From Paulownia fortunei (Eukaryota > Streptophyta > Magnoliopsida > Lamiales > Paulowniaceae), in assembly GCA_019321725.1 (NCBI GenBank), contig CM033110.1, positions 9,727,278-9,791,277 on the forward strand: a stretch of DNA of 64,000 bases, read 5' to 3'. Below the pieces are notes generated by a model. The model was given only the letters and a program-made list of their open reading frames with translations, did not search any database and was not told the DNA's origin. This document shows positions 23,524 to 34,715 of this stretch, piece by piece (position 1 is the stretch's first letter; each line of letters opens with the position of its first letter). Both the position numbers and the translations under genes were made by a program.

Positions 23524-25043
23524 GATCTTACTGTTTTCTTGTGTTTTAGGCTTCAAAAGTGTATGGTATGTTGAATAAAACCTATAATTATTACCATTTA
23601 CATGACCATATATGAGTTAAGAGTATTGGAATGGAGTTTTATCAGTTGGAAATTGAAATAGAGAATGATATTGGAGAAACACTCAAACTGCCAAAATAGC
23701 AAAATCTGTTTTGGTGCACTGTGAAAGAAACTGAATTAAGGGAGCTAAATCCATTATTTTTGGTAATATTATGACCTAGTTATCTCCTTATATATGTTAT
23801 CTAAGTATGGTGAAAATGTTGGAGTGATTGCATATACTTAATGGTGCCAAAACCATTAATGTCATGAAGTGTGCAAAACTGTCACGGTAGGAAATAATCT
23901 GTTTCAGTATGTCGTGAAGAGAGCTGAACTTGGAAAGCTATATCCATGATTTTGAGCAATTCTATGATATGGTTACATTTATATACATGTTATCTAAGTG
24001 TGGTAAAAATTTGGGAGTGATTGGATATGCTTAGGCATGTTAAAATTATCATGCAACTAAACTTGACAACAAGAAAATATGAAAATGTGAATCTGCCACA
24101 TTTGATCACTTAGCATGTTTCAACCTAGACATGTTACTATTGAGTGTTAAAAATTAGGCACATGCTATTAGAGTTATAATACTTCAATTACATGATTTTT
24201 TCATGTATTTAAGATGAGAAATTGAGGTATTTGAGGGGCTATATTGGGTTCTAGTTTGTGAAAGCTTGATTGTTAGCTTATAGCTTGGTGTTTAAGGTCT
24301 AGTATAAAATTTTGTGCTTTCAACTTGCCAAATTGGGAATGGTGCTTGATGTTGGGTAATATTACAGGCTATTTTACATCTAAGGTTGAAAAGGAATACT
24401 AAACAAATTTAGACTAAGCCACCAACCAAGTGAAAGGTAAGTAAAGATTCATTTGCAACTACAATGCATAGACATAGTAGATGTGTGAATTATATGTAAT
24501 ATCATAAATCATATGTGCATAGTAGAGAGCTCTCAATTGAGTATACATACATGGGCATTGTCATTAGCACGTACATGCATCATATACGAGCATTGTGATA
24601 AATCTTGCATTTGCACGGCATGATTCAGAGAAAGGAAAATATTTTGCTGACCACTACTAGTGCACCGAAGCATGCATGGATTTGCATGGTTTTATGCATG
24701 GATTTGCATGCGTATGAGTATGAATGGATTTGCATGCTTATATGATTATTGGCTATTGGATTATGGCGGTGTACAGAACTCTTTTCCGGTGCATGGGATA
24801 GTAGTGTTGGTCAGTGGCCCAAGAAAGAAATGATTTTGAGAGAAATATTTTGAAGCATAAAATTACATTGTGAGCATAGCATTTTGAGTTGCATGACTTG
24901 ATTTTGTGGATTATTCTTTAACATACATAATCTTTACTTGCTGAGCGTTAGCTCATATAGTTTATGCATTCTAGGTGAGTACGACGATACTTGAAGCATC
25001 TTTTATTGGCTGGACGGCGGTTGGAGCTCCTGCAGGTGTCTGA
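23524..25043 (+). mobile_element. Partial family B LTR (B3), both ends missing
   Basis: The sequence from CTTACTGTTTTCTTGTG to GGAGCTCCTGCAGGTGTCTGA matches LTR B1 and the reverse of B2's LTR nearly base for base. Relative to the 2.9-kb LTR it lacks roughly the first 0.6 kb and the last 0.3 kb. It contains three minisatellite units (about 24670-24740). Its ends join Tat-type sequence on both sides without target-duplication hallmarks, suggesting deletion or illegitimate recombination. Confidence 0.8.
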
Positions 25044-25348
25044 TGGGAGAAACACCATTTTGCTTGGTCTACGGGTTGGAGGAGGCAATCATTCCTACTA
25101 AGATCAGGGCGGTAACCTACAGAGTGGTAAGTTAAGAAGCTGATGGAAACCAAGTGTCTAGGGTTATGGACCTCAATTTGATTGAGGATAAAAGCGATCA
25201 AGCATATTGAGGATATTGTCGGCCAAAAATAGGATGCATAATGAGTACAACAAAAGAGTGAAAAATAAGAATTTCCAAGTTGGAGATCTCGTACTAAAAA
25301 AGGGCGTGATGTCCAAGCATGTGAGAAAGTTTGGCCCAACTAAGAAGG
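25044..25348 (+). pseudogene. Fragment of a second Tat-type integrase
   Basis: The frame from 25050 reads GETPFCLVYGLEEAIIPTKI with one shift, then IEDKSDQAY-like and NEYNKRVKNKNFQVGDLVLKK pieces (about 25190-25305). It overlaps the part of integrase present at 20811-21060 in the other Tat element, so it derives from a different, better-preserved copy. It is trapped between two LTR fragments in opposite orientation. Confidence 0.75.
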
Positions 25349-26866
25349 TGTAACACCCCCAATACTACACACACATATATATATTTATAGATATAATAAT
25401 TTTGACATGATAAATCCTGTGTGAATGTACAAATTTTTTTTTCTTCCTGTAATAGCATAATAAATAATAAACTTTTTTTCTCACTCACAAACTAATATAT
25501 ATATACCTGCAGAGGACCCATAACAACCATAACATTTACATACCTATGTACAGAAAAGTTTTAAAAGTAATACATAGTACAAATCCCAAAATCTAATACA
25601 ATAAACTTCAAAATCAAATAAGTTAACAACCAACCCAACAGGTCATCATCCATGTACACTGATCCTCAGAACCTGTAGGAGCTCTAGCCGCTCACTCAGT
25701 AAGTCCATGGCTTCAAATATCATCAAACTCACCTACAATGCATGAACTACTTGAGCTAATGCTTAGTAAATGAAAATCATGCATGCTAAAGGGGATAATC
25801 CAACATAAATGCAATGCATTTCTATGAGATCATGACAAGAATATGAACACATGCATCAAAATCATTTCATTCAAAATTATTTTCCATTACTGGGCCTTTG
25901 GCCCGTCTACTATATACCGGATAGATCTCTAAAAAATATCAATAATCACATGTCCGTGGGCCATCTCCTAGGATCACCAAAGGTCCACCCCCTATCTTCC
26001 CCTGTGACCCTCCAGAAGTATTCCCACCAGCGGCATCAATAAGAGCACAGTCAGTCCACCCTCTTTTGACCACCAGAAGCACACCCCCTATCAACATCTA
26101 TGATCCTCCGAAAAGTACTACTCGCGGTGCCCCAAATATCATATAAATAAGCCACACATGGGCCTCGGTACACTAGTAGTAGCCAACCAAAATATTTTCT
26201 TTTTGAAAATAATGTTATGCATGCAAAATCTCAACTGTGAGCACGTGTTATGCATGCACGTGTAAATATTGATGAATGGCATGTTCAATGATACAGTGAA
26301 TCACATGTCCTGTCATCCAAGCACTATAAGATATTTATAATACTCATCAAGACACAAGGATCACATTTAATATAAATAAGCCAAGAAATACTATGCCCAT
26401 ACATTGTAGTTGCAAATGGATTTTCACTTACCTTCCACCTTTGATATCCTACTGAAAGTTAACAAGATTCTCCTCCCTAACCTTAGATATAAGGTAGCCT
26501 GTAAAAGTATAACGTATTAATTTTCATTCTTGATCAATAGGTTTCTATATCAAATTTCATAAGGGATCTTAAATCTTAAATTTAATTAAGTAACAATCAA
26601 ACCTTAAAATTTTTATATTTCACCCCAATCAGAACATTTTAAATATCTTTATTTCTCGTCTTGAATTTATTCTAATATTATTTAATTGATATGTTATAAT
26701 CCTGTAATCAATCCCTTAATTTAATTAACTCCGTCATCCAATTAATACAAGATAATAAAATCGAATATTTTTAACTAATTTCAAATTAAAGGTATTGTCT
26801 CACAGGTAGATAACTAATTAACTTGGATCAAAAACTTTATTTCAAATTAGAAATAAACGACACACA
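25349..26866 (-). mobile_element. Partial chromovirus LTR, minus strand, mosaic of families A and B
   Basis: The left end TGTAACACCCCCAATAC is the reverse complement of the family B LTR terminus. The middle (about 25960-26170) is instead the reverse complement of the GC-richer block of family A (5600-5830) and lacks the B minisatellite. It continues to about 26866, where MULE transposase begins; the LTR 5' half is missing. A third subfamily or a recombinant LTR would explain this. Confidence 0.7.
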
Positions 26867-27660
26867 TCACAGATGGTTTGGAAAGCTAGTGCTCAAAATC
26901 AAATAAGAAAGTTTGGTTGCACGATGGAGGAGATCAAAAGCATTGAACCGAGGGCTTTTGATTATTTGAGCCAGATTGATAAGTCTTGGTGGACTCTTGT
27001 TCATGATGGAGGGTGGCGTGGCGGTATTTGGACAACAAACATATCAGAGTGCATAAATAGAATTATGAAGGGTGCCTGTCCCCTTCCAATCATAGCTATT
27101 GTGCATATAACTTTTGATCGTTATGTGAAATATTTTCTTGAGCAGCATGAGAAGGCTACTAGAATGGTCGAAAACAACTAAGAATGGCCTAACTATCTAT
27201 TGGAGAAGTATGCATGTTAGGACATACTGTTCAGATGTTCGATCACAGAGAATATACAACTTCTATTATAACACGACACAAAGATGGATATGGGACTAAT
27301 ACACATGTTGTGAAGCTAAAATAAGGGGAGTGCTCATATGGTAAATGGGTCTAGTTTGGAATTCCTTCCTCACATGTGATACAAGTATGTCGAACATATG
27401 GGTTAAACGCCAAAACATTTATGAAGCCATACTACAACATGCAAGCTTATTGGAGTATATATGAAGGGCGGTTCGAGTCCATAATAAGGGAGGAATATTG
27501 GGATACCCCCAATTTTTACTGGTCCATAACCCATCTCAGCGTTACACCAAATGCGTAGGCCAAGATAAAACCATGCTCATGTACAATAAAATGGATTGGC
27601 CACAAGCTCAGGCTAGACAATAAATGGCGTCTTCTCAACATCGATGATCTTGTGTTTTAA
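26867..27660 (+). pseudogene. Mutator-like transposase, C-terminal part (MULE1)
   Basis: The open stretch 26873-27181 contains KASAQNQIRKF, RAFDYLSQIDKSWWT, VHDGGWRGGIWTTNISECIN and PLPIIAIVHITFDR, the end of the MULE catalytic domain of MuDR-type transposases. After several frame breaks, a SWIM-type zinc-binding region follows (about 27325-27390): expected C-x-C is CSY and expected P-C-S-H is PSSH, so two metal ligands are lost. The tail 27376-27558 (CRTYGLNAKTFMKPYYNMQ, RFESIIREEYWDTPNF) is typical of one plant MULE clade. The catalytic DDE part upstream is missing, removed at the junction with the LTR fragment at 26866. A transposase of this type would bind terminal inverted repeats and cut out the element. 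Confidence 0.8.
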
Positions 27661-27769
27661 CACTTTGTAGAATTTTTGGTAGTGTACCCTTGAAAATAAT
27701 GTACTTTAGTTTCTCTTAATGTAAAAACATTGGATTTATGTGCAGTTTGTATAAATAATATGTATCTAT

Positions 27770-28575
27770 ATTTATAAATATAATTAAATAATTATATAAT
27801 GATATAAACATATATTATTTATAAATTTATTTAAGTGTATGCTTATATATAATATACGTATATGTGCATATATATATTTCAATACATGTTTATATATATA
27901 TCTAAGTATATGTTTATATATATATATTTAAGTAAATATTTATATATATATATATATATTTAATTATATATGCTTATATATATATCTAAGTATATGTTTA
28001 TATGTATATAATATAAGTATATGTTTATATAAATATATATTTAAGTATATGCTTTTATATATAATATAAGTATATGTGTGTGTGTGTATATAATTCAATA
28101 CAAGTTTACATATATATATATATCTAAGTAGATGTTTATATATATATTTAAATAAATATATATATATATATACATTTAAGTAAGTTTTCATATATAAATA
28201 TATATTTAAGTATATGCTTATATATATATATCTAAGTATAAGTTTATATGTATATAATTTACGTATATGTTTATATATGTATTTAAGTGTGTGCTTATAT
28301 ATATATAATATAAGTATATGAGTGTGTAATATATTTTGGTACATGTTTATATATATATATATATCTAAGTATACGTTTATATACATATTTAAGTAAACGT
28401 TTATATATATAATTAAATTTTTTTATACATAAATATATATTTAAGTATGTGTTTATATATGCTTATATATATATATCTAAGTATATGTTTATATGTATAT
28501 AATATAAGTTATTTATATAAATTTATATTTAAGTATGTTTATATATATATATATATATTTAAGTATATGTGTTTA
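27770..28575. repeat. TA-rich array with 245-bp higher-order period
   Basis: About 0.8 kb of TATATA tracts separated by phrases such as TTAAGTATATG. The longer phrase TTTATATGTATATAAT occurs at 27998, 28243 and 28488, exactly 245 bp apart. TTAAGTGTATGC-like (27831, 28041, 28283) and (C/G)TACATGTTTATATAT-like phrases repeat in the same order, with small length changes inside units. The 140-codon open frame on the minus strand here is a by-product of the repeat. Confidence 0.85.
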
Positions 28576-28737
28576 TATATAATATAAGCGTAAAAAAATT
28601 TCCCATGTCTATTGTTTTACTATACAATTTGCATCTACAAGCATTTGTTGACTGTAGATATACTTTTTAATTATGTTTGATTTGGTTTTGTTTATTATAT
28701 TTTACTAATATGTTGTAATTGATATCATAATTGTACG

Positions 28738-29394
28738 ATGGATCAGTCGCGAGTTTATCATCTAGTTGATGGCCATTTATTATGTTTGCAGTCGCAGTAT
28801 AATTCTGGGGATGTATTTGTTTGGAACCTTGATACCACCCTTTGTTTGAGGCGTGCACATGGCACTTTTTGGGAGTTGTAACGCGCGTTGTTTCTATGTT
28901 ACATCATATAGAATTTTATGGTGTACAGGTGCAAAAATATGAAGCTAGACTTTCACTTGATCACGGCTCTAGTTGAGAGATGATGTCGTGAGACACATAC
29001 ATTTCATCTCTGTTGTGGAGAGGCCACTATTATACTTCAGGATATTGCAGTGATATGGGGCTCCGTATTGATGGAATTCCGGTAATTGAAAAGGATTATC
29101 ATAAGAGTACATTTGAGTGGCAGGAGTATTGCCATCGTTAGCTGGGGTTTACAAAAACTAAGCACCAACTTAGGGGTGCTCACATATACATTGCATCCCT
29201 AAAAGAGCATTTGCATTGCCACCCACTCATTGATGATAGTAGTTTAGAGAACATAACAAAATATACTCAGGTGTGTGCATTAATTATGTTAGGGGGGATT
29301 ATGTGTCTCGATTCCTTAAGATATTCTATGAAGTTATTGTATTTACATACGTTGGAAGATCTTCATTTGGCACATAGTTATAGTTGTTGGGTTC
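28738..29394 (+). pseudogene. Plant mobile domain (PMD) gene, 5' part, associated with MULE1
   Basis: From the ATG at 28738 the translation runs MDQSRVYHLVDGHLL and reaches RRAHGTFWEL before a stop. The PMD core follows in pieces: DFHLITALVER, stop, CRETHTFHL, GEATIILQDIAVIWG (about 28946-29068), then LRGAHIYIASLKEHL and ALIMLGGIMCLDSL to LHTLEDLHLAHSYS at 29394. These are the landmarks of the aminotransferase-like plant mobile domain of MAIN/MAIL and PP7-long-form proteins, a domain carried by plant transposons as well as host genes. The location downstream of a MULE transposase on the same strand argues for a transposon-borne copy. It is broken by stops and by solo LTR C1. Confidence 0.8.
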
Positions 29395-31584
29395 GCTATG
29401 ACCATGAGATAAACGCAGCAGAAATTAAAAAAAAATTAATAAAAATATTCATTAACAATTCATGCTCTACCTTGGGTAACCGAAAGCGATTTAACGATCG
29501 ACAATGTATAAATAGTATTTAATTAAATAGTATAATTAAATAGTGTGAATATTCATACCTTCTTGACTCCTTTGTTAATAATGCAAGGAATGGGGCAATC
29601 AATTGCCGGATGGTTGCAAATACGCCTCAAAGGAGTCCACATGCCCTCCTTCCAAATAAAGTCCACACCTTGGACAAGAACACCGAGAATAATAAAATTG
29701 CTAGTTTTTACTATTTTCTTTTTTAGCCTAGTGTGGAGTGAACTTATAACCTTTTAATCCAACTTGTGAAAATTTTAAAGTTTATTCAAGTATTTTTAAT
29801 TTAACTTGTAAAAGAAGAACAATTAAAATATGCACTTGAGCAATACAAGAGAAGAGAAAAGAAAGACAAAATGAAGAAAATAATTTTTCTTCTAATTCTT
29901 GCGATGGCCGAAAATTACAAGAGTGTTGGATAGATAAATTTTTCTTCAATATATCATATATATAAGGAGGCTACAAAAAATAGGGCAACCCTAATTTCAT
30001 CCTCACATGGTAATTAATTTGTATGGGAAGTCTCACTTTCCTTAACAAACTAAAAGCACATGCACAAAATAAAATCTTTCCTTTTTATTTTTTCATTATG
30101 GCCAAATTTTGCTTGCAAAATTAGGGCCACATTTGCTCCATTTATCTTGTCTTCCAAGCTATGAATTTATCCCATAAATTCATATGTATAATATCATATA
30201 TTATTTAAATAAGTAAATCTTATTCACTTATTTAATTTCTCTTGTTTTCAAGTGGGCTTCCAACAAGTCTAATTAAACTTGGGCTTGGACTTCTCCAAAT
30301 CCATTTAATTAATCCAATTAATTAAATTAGTCCAAGTCTAAATTAATTGATTCAATCAATTAATTTATTCACTCCAATTGGATTCCTAATCTCATTAGGT
30401 CTAATTAAATAGTTCTACTATTTAATTGAATAATTAATTCAACTCATTGAATTAATTTAATCCTTTAATTAATTATTCAATTAATTAATTATATCCAACC
30501 CCTTGGATAATTTATAGACTAGAGATGTTCCATTTCAAATTGTGTGTGACCCTTTAGATTCACTTCTGAACTAGTAGTGAGTTTTCAACATTTGCAACTT
30601 ATGAATAACAATTTTTTCGATTAATTAATCTACTAGAAATTAACTCCTTAATTCTTAGAGCCTCACTATCCGTGTAAACACCTAGCAAGTAATCACGGCA
30701 AGCTAGTCTTAGGTGAAATAACAAGTGATCCTATTCCAGTTACAAGTACCACACATGTAAGGTCTTTCCATCAACTAATCTCCCGATTGAGTCTAGAGCA
30801 TAGATAATAGTCGAAACCTTAATCGACTCAATGTCTATGGTTTCATTTCAAGTTGCAGTAACTCTTAATGAATTATCAGAACCCTTTTCTAATATTCACT
30901 CTACCTTGGCCAAGGTCTTTCGAGTCACAAACTATGAAAACATAGGAGATTCACTTCTTCTACCCGATAAGTGATGAATCTTTTGTTGGCCACTCATTAA
31001 TCCTCATACACATAAATACAATACCCAACATAACTCCTTTATGATTGTCAGGCAATCAGAGGATACATCTAAGTAAAGCATTACACATATAAGGTTACCA
31101 TGGTGCCTCAAGTCAAAGAACTAGTTGTGCACTATCGTAACGTAGAAATTCTTAATTCGACATTTGGGATTTCCAACTAAGAATTTCAAGTAGGTCAGTT
31201 CAGTGTACTTGTTCTCTAATAAGCACCCGCATACATGCACTTGTGTCTCTACATTGATGTCCATGGAATGGGACATCCTCGTCTTACGAGCATGCATTGT
31301 ATGTGCGAGTCTTATTGAGCTATTTGATGTCCCTTCTCAAAAAGCCCTCAACTCGAAACATAGTTTAAGATTAAAGCCATAGAGGCATATTCCATGATCG
31401 TCATTATATGCACGACCATGCCCCATAACTATAATTGATCTAGGGACTTTATTTAATATGCAATAAATAAATGTGAGCCATAAGATGAAAAAAATGCCTT
31501 TAATAAATGTATTACAACTGAGAATGTCTATTACAAGAGTAAATAACAGCCAATCTAATTGGCGCACCGAGCACTACTCTAACA
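29395..31584 (-). mobile_element. Solo LTR C1 inserted in PMD gene
   Basis: The 2190-bp stretch begins TGTTGGGTTCGCT and ends CTACTCTAACA, i.e. on the minus strand TGTTAGAGTAGTGC...GAACCCAACA. Its internal sequence matches the LTR at 41725-43996 in reverse. Flanking 5-mers are ATAGT (29390-29394) and ATAAC (31585-31589), three of five identical, an aged target duplication. Removing the LTR plus one 5-mer joins the PMD frame in phase; the codon at the join is TAG where the family has Trp. No internal region remains, so recombination between two LTRs probably removed it. Confidence 0.85.
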
Positions 31585-32300
31585 ATAACTAGGGTAGTGT
31601 TACTTTGGCGCATTTGTATCATGAGTTGTGCACTTCAGCAAAAAAAGAAAGAAAAAGTCATTGGTGGTGCATTGCAACTCTATAGGTAAACATTAGATCT
31701 ATTATATAATTAATTAAAAATTATTTATAAAATCATATTAATTATGTTTTCTTTCCCAAAAAATGCAGATCTGGGCATATCATGGATTCCAAGTTTAACT
31801 CCTCAGCTACATGGCCCAAGGGTTGAAATAGACCAATCGTAATTGATGAGGAAAGTTGTCAACTTCCCACTTCTCCATATGGTGCATGGTAATCTTTTCT
31901 TATAACACATAAATATAGAGTTTTTTATAATTTCAATAAATAATTACAAAGTTAAAATTATAATAGTTGATGTAACCCATATTGTTTAGGTGGTCGAGTC
32001 ATTGGAATTAATAGAAATTAGGAGTAACTCTGTACCCATTACTAAGGATATTCTTGATGATATGTCATGGCATCAAGTGAGTAAATTTACTATGTAGTTT
32101 CATGTTATTACTCGCTGCAATACAAATAATACTAGTAGTTTAAATTAACATATTTTTTATATTTACAGTTTATGTGGCAACCATATATTGATGTAGACAT
32201 CAACTTATTGTCCGAAGAACTTAATAATGCATTATGGACATCTCGTTGTCCCTTGATATTTTTTGATATTGTCGAAATGCATCATCCAGAGTGGGTACTT
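31585..32300 (+). pseudogene. Plant mobile domain gene, 3' part, with introns
   Basis: The frame resumes as GSVTLAHLYHELCTSAKKE, then GGALQLYR up to a GT at 31686. An intron-like segment ends with AAATGCAG at 31768 and is followed by IWAYH, then after a one-base shift IPSLTPQLHGPRVEIDQS. Two further intron-like gaps (about 31889-31990 and 32079-32168) separate ESLELIEIRSNSVPITKDIL from FMWQPYIDVDINLL, CPLIFFDIVEMHHPEWVL. These fit the C-terminal half of the plant mobile domain. The gene ends abruptly at 32300, where element A3 begins. Confidence 0.75.
31686..31768 (+). other. Intron in PMD pseudogene
   Basis: GTAAAC at the 5' end, pyrimidine-containing tract (TTTTCTTTCCC) and TGCAG at the 3' end; flanking codons ALQLYR and IWAYH are adjacent in PMD proteins I know (LQ...VWAY). 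Confidence 0.65.
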
Positions 32301-33499
32301 TGTAATACCCAAATCTCACACTACTCACTTGGCCAATATGATTCATGCACTACATGCTACTTATATGCTAATTTGCATTAACATCTACATCGCATCTTTT
32401 ATAGTTTTCTTAATCATTATACCTTTAATGCTATCACTTGATGCTAGTGGTTGAGATCCTATAACCTAATTATGTAATTGTATATTTAGATAAGATAAAG
32501 AATAGATTGATTAATATAGTGGATATTCATAGGTTATATGTTATAATTTTAGAAGTATTAAAGGTGTCACTAGTAAGCTTATGTGATTCGATTCAAATTA
32601 ATCGAGGTGTTTTAAAGGTATACATCCATAGATTAACATACTTGGGATATCGGACATGATATAGTATAATTTAAGTATCATAATACAAGATTCATATGTG
32701 CATGTGATTTTAGAAAATGAAAACTAGACAATCATTTAAGAATCAAATGTCGATCAGTTTAGAGATAGAATGAACGGTTAAGAAATTAGGGCATAATATA
32801 TTATCCAATTATATGGAGATTAAAGTAGGTTGTACATAGATAAATAAGTAATGAGAAACACTAGATTAGGGTTGCATAATTTGTGAATAACATCATATTT
32901 GAATCACCACTTTACACCTCAAGCTTTGCCACCTCAAGCTTCCACCTCAACCTTTCTTCATTTCTATCATTGAGCCACGACCAAAAACTATTTTTTGAGC
33001 TATTTCACCTCCAAAACCTTCATATTGAGTTTTATAAATTTCTCTCAAGATTAAAACATGTGTATTTCACCATATATGTGCTTATATTGTAGGTGAACAT
33101 GGTGAGACTTAAGACCTCTGGTTTACTAGCTGGCAGTGGAACTCCTACAGGCTTTCAAAGATCAATCTACTTGGATGACGACCTGTTGGGCTATTTTGTG
33201 AGTTGTGCTTTTGATTTTACAGTTATTGTATTATATTAGTAACTTTATTATGTATATCACTTTCAAAACTCCTTTGTGATAGAGAGTTTTATTTTGTGAT
33301 GGTTTTGATAGACCGAGTTAATGTTTAATAACTACCTATGTATATACAGTGTTACCAGATATGAAAACACTTTATTTTTATCAATGTTTTATTGAACTGA
33401 CTAGAAAAAAAAAAGATATACACACGCATACGTGCACAAATTATTTTGCACAGGTTGTTTACATATATATTTATACATATTATTGGGGAGGTTGTGACA
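32301..33499 (+). repeat. 5' LTR of A3 with large internal deletions
   Basis: It begins TGTAATACCCAAATCTC and ends GGTTGTGACA. At 1199 bp it is less than half the 2.8 kb of A1's LTRs. Two breakpoints show by comparison with A3's own 3' LTR: after CTCTCAAGA (about 33050) and after TGTGCTTATAT (about 33087), where sequence jumps to the GTAGGTGAACATGG block near the LTR end. Confidence 0.85.
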
Positions 33500-33504
33500 A
33501 AGAG

Positions 33505-33517
33505 TGGTATCAGAGCC
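33505..33517 (+). other. Primer-binding site of A3 (initiator Met tRNA)
   Basis: TGGTATCAGAGCC five bases after the LTR end. Confidence 0.9.
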
Positions 33518-33661
33518 TAAGCTTTGATTCTGTAGACTGTCTATGTACATGATCTTAGAACTTGTAGAGTACAGCCATGCCAGTAAGTTTTATTTTATGT
33601 TGTAATGCATTATATATTTCATGAATTATACTGGTCATTTATTATAAACAAAATAGTAGTC

Positions 33662-34715
33662 ATGGCGAGAACAATGGGTGAAAGTGGTAGTGGAGCCAAA
33701 ACCCCAGGAGAGTAGACACCTATTCTGAATAATGATCATGATGTTATCATTAATCAACTTACAGAGCTTGTGGAACGACAATCAAAATAAATTCAGCAAT
33801 CTATCCAGTAGAGGGATATGGGTGGACAACCAAGGGCTAAAATGGTTCAACCACAACCCCGAGTAGAACAGTTGGAGATAGTTGGGGAAAGATTTAGAAA
33901 ACTGAACCCACCGGTGTTTGAGGATGCACTAGATCCTATAGCTGCTGAAGATTGGTTGAGAACTCTTGAAAATATATTTCACTATAGTAGAGTTTCAGAA
34001 GAAGAGAAAGTGATGTGTGCATCATTTATGCTTCGAGGCAGTGCTGGACATTAATGGGATACAATGAGGAGCATCGAAGACACCACTGTCATGACTTGGG
34101 ATAGATTCAAAGATTTGTTTTGAAATAACTACTTCACAGCTCCAATTCGTGCAATGAAGATGAATGAATTTATACAACTAAGATAAGGAACTATAACAGT
34201 TGGAGAATATATTTGTAAGTTTGAACAGCTATCCAGATTTGCCATATATATAGTCAATACTGATGCAATGAAAGTTGAAAGGTTTCTTAAAGGCTTAAGA
34301 CCAGAGCTATATAGAGATGTGAATATGGCAGGAATCTAAGGAGTGACATACTCACAAGTTGCTGAGAGAGCTTTAGTGGCAGAACAAGCTGAACTTAGAA
34401 TTTCTTATGCTGAGGAGATTCGACGCCAATTTAAGCAACGGTAGGGGCAACAATGGGCTGGAAATGAAAAGTAGAGACCATTTTAAATCTAGAATCACAA
34501 ATCTAAATTCCAACTTGGACAAGGGCAACAACAGTGGAATTAAAGTAAGCGTACAAGGATTGATCAAGGCAAAGCACCGATGTCGCAACTTGCCTGTCTT
34601 AAATGTGGTGGTCACCACAGTGGAGTCTGCTCGATGGAGACTAGAACTTGCTTTGTGTCTGGGAAGGTTGGACATATTACCAGAGCATGTCCAGATAATC
34701 CAAATCTAATAGGAT
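33662..34715 (+). pseudogene. Gag of chromovirus A3
   Basis: Starts at ATGGCGAGAACAATGGG in the same place as the gag starts of A4 and B2. The capsid region reads RFRKLNPPVFEDALDP, AAEDWLRTLENIFHYS, EEEKVMCASFMLRGSA up to a stop at about 34053, then continues in frame past further stops (YICKFEQLSRFA, VERFLKGLRPELYRDVN, SQVAERALVAEQAEL). The nucleic-acid-binding end (34595-34690) has a CLKCGGHHSGVC knuckle and a second knuckle whose second Cys is Ser (CFVSGKVGH). At least five in-frame stops; several are CAG/CAA to TAG/TAA or TGG to TAA/TGA-type changes expected from C-to-T decay of methylated repeats. Confidence 0.85.

Noticed and set aside
27964..28386. 140-codon Ile/Tyr/Lys-rich open frame on the minus strand
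   Set aside because: It is the translation of TATATA tracts in the tandem array; pure low complexity.
27831..28560. CRISPR-like regular repeats
   Set aside because: Units are TA tracts without unique spacers of constant length, in a plant nuclear context.
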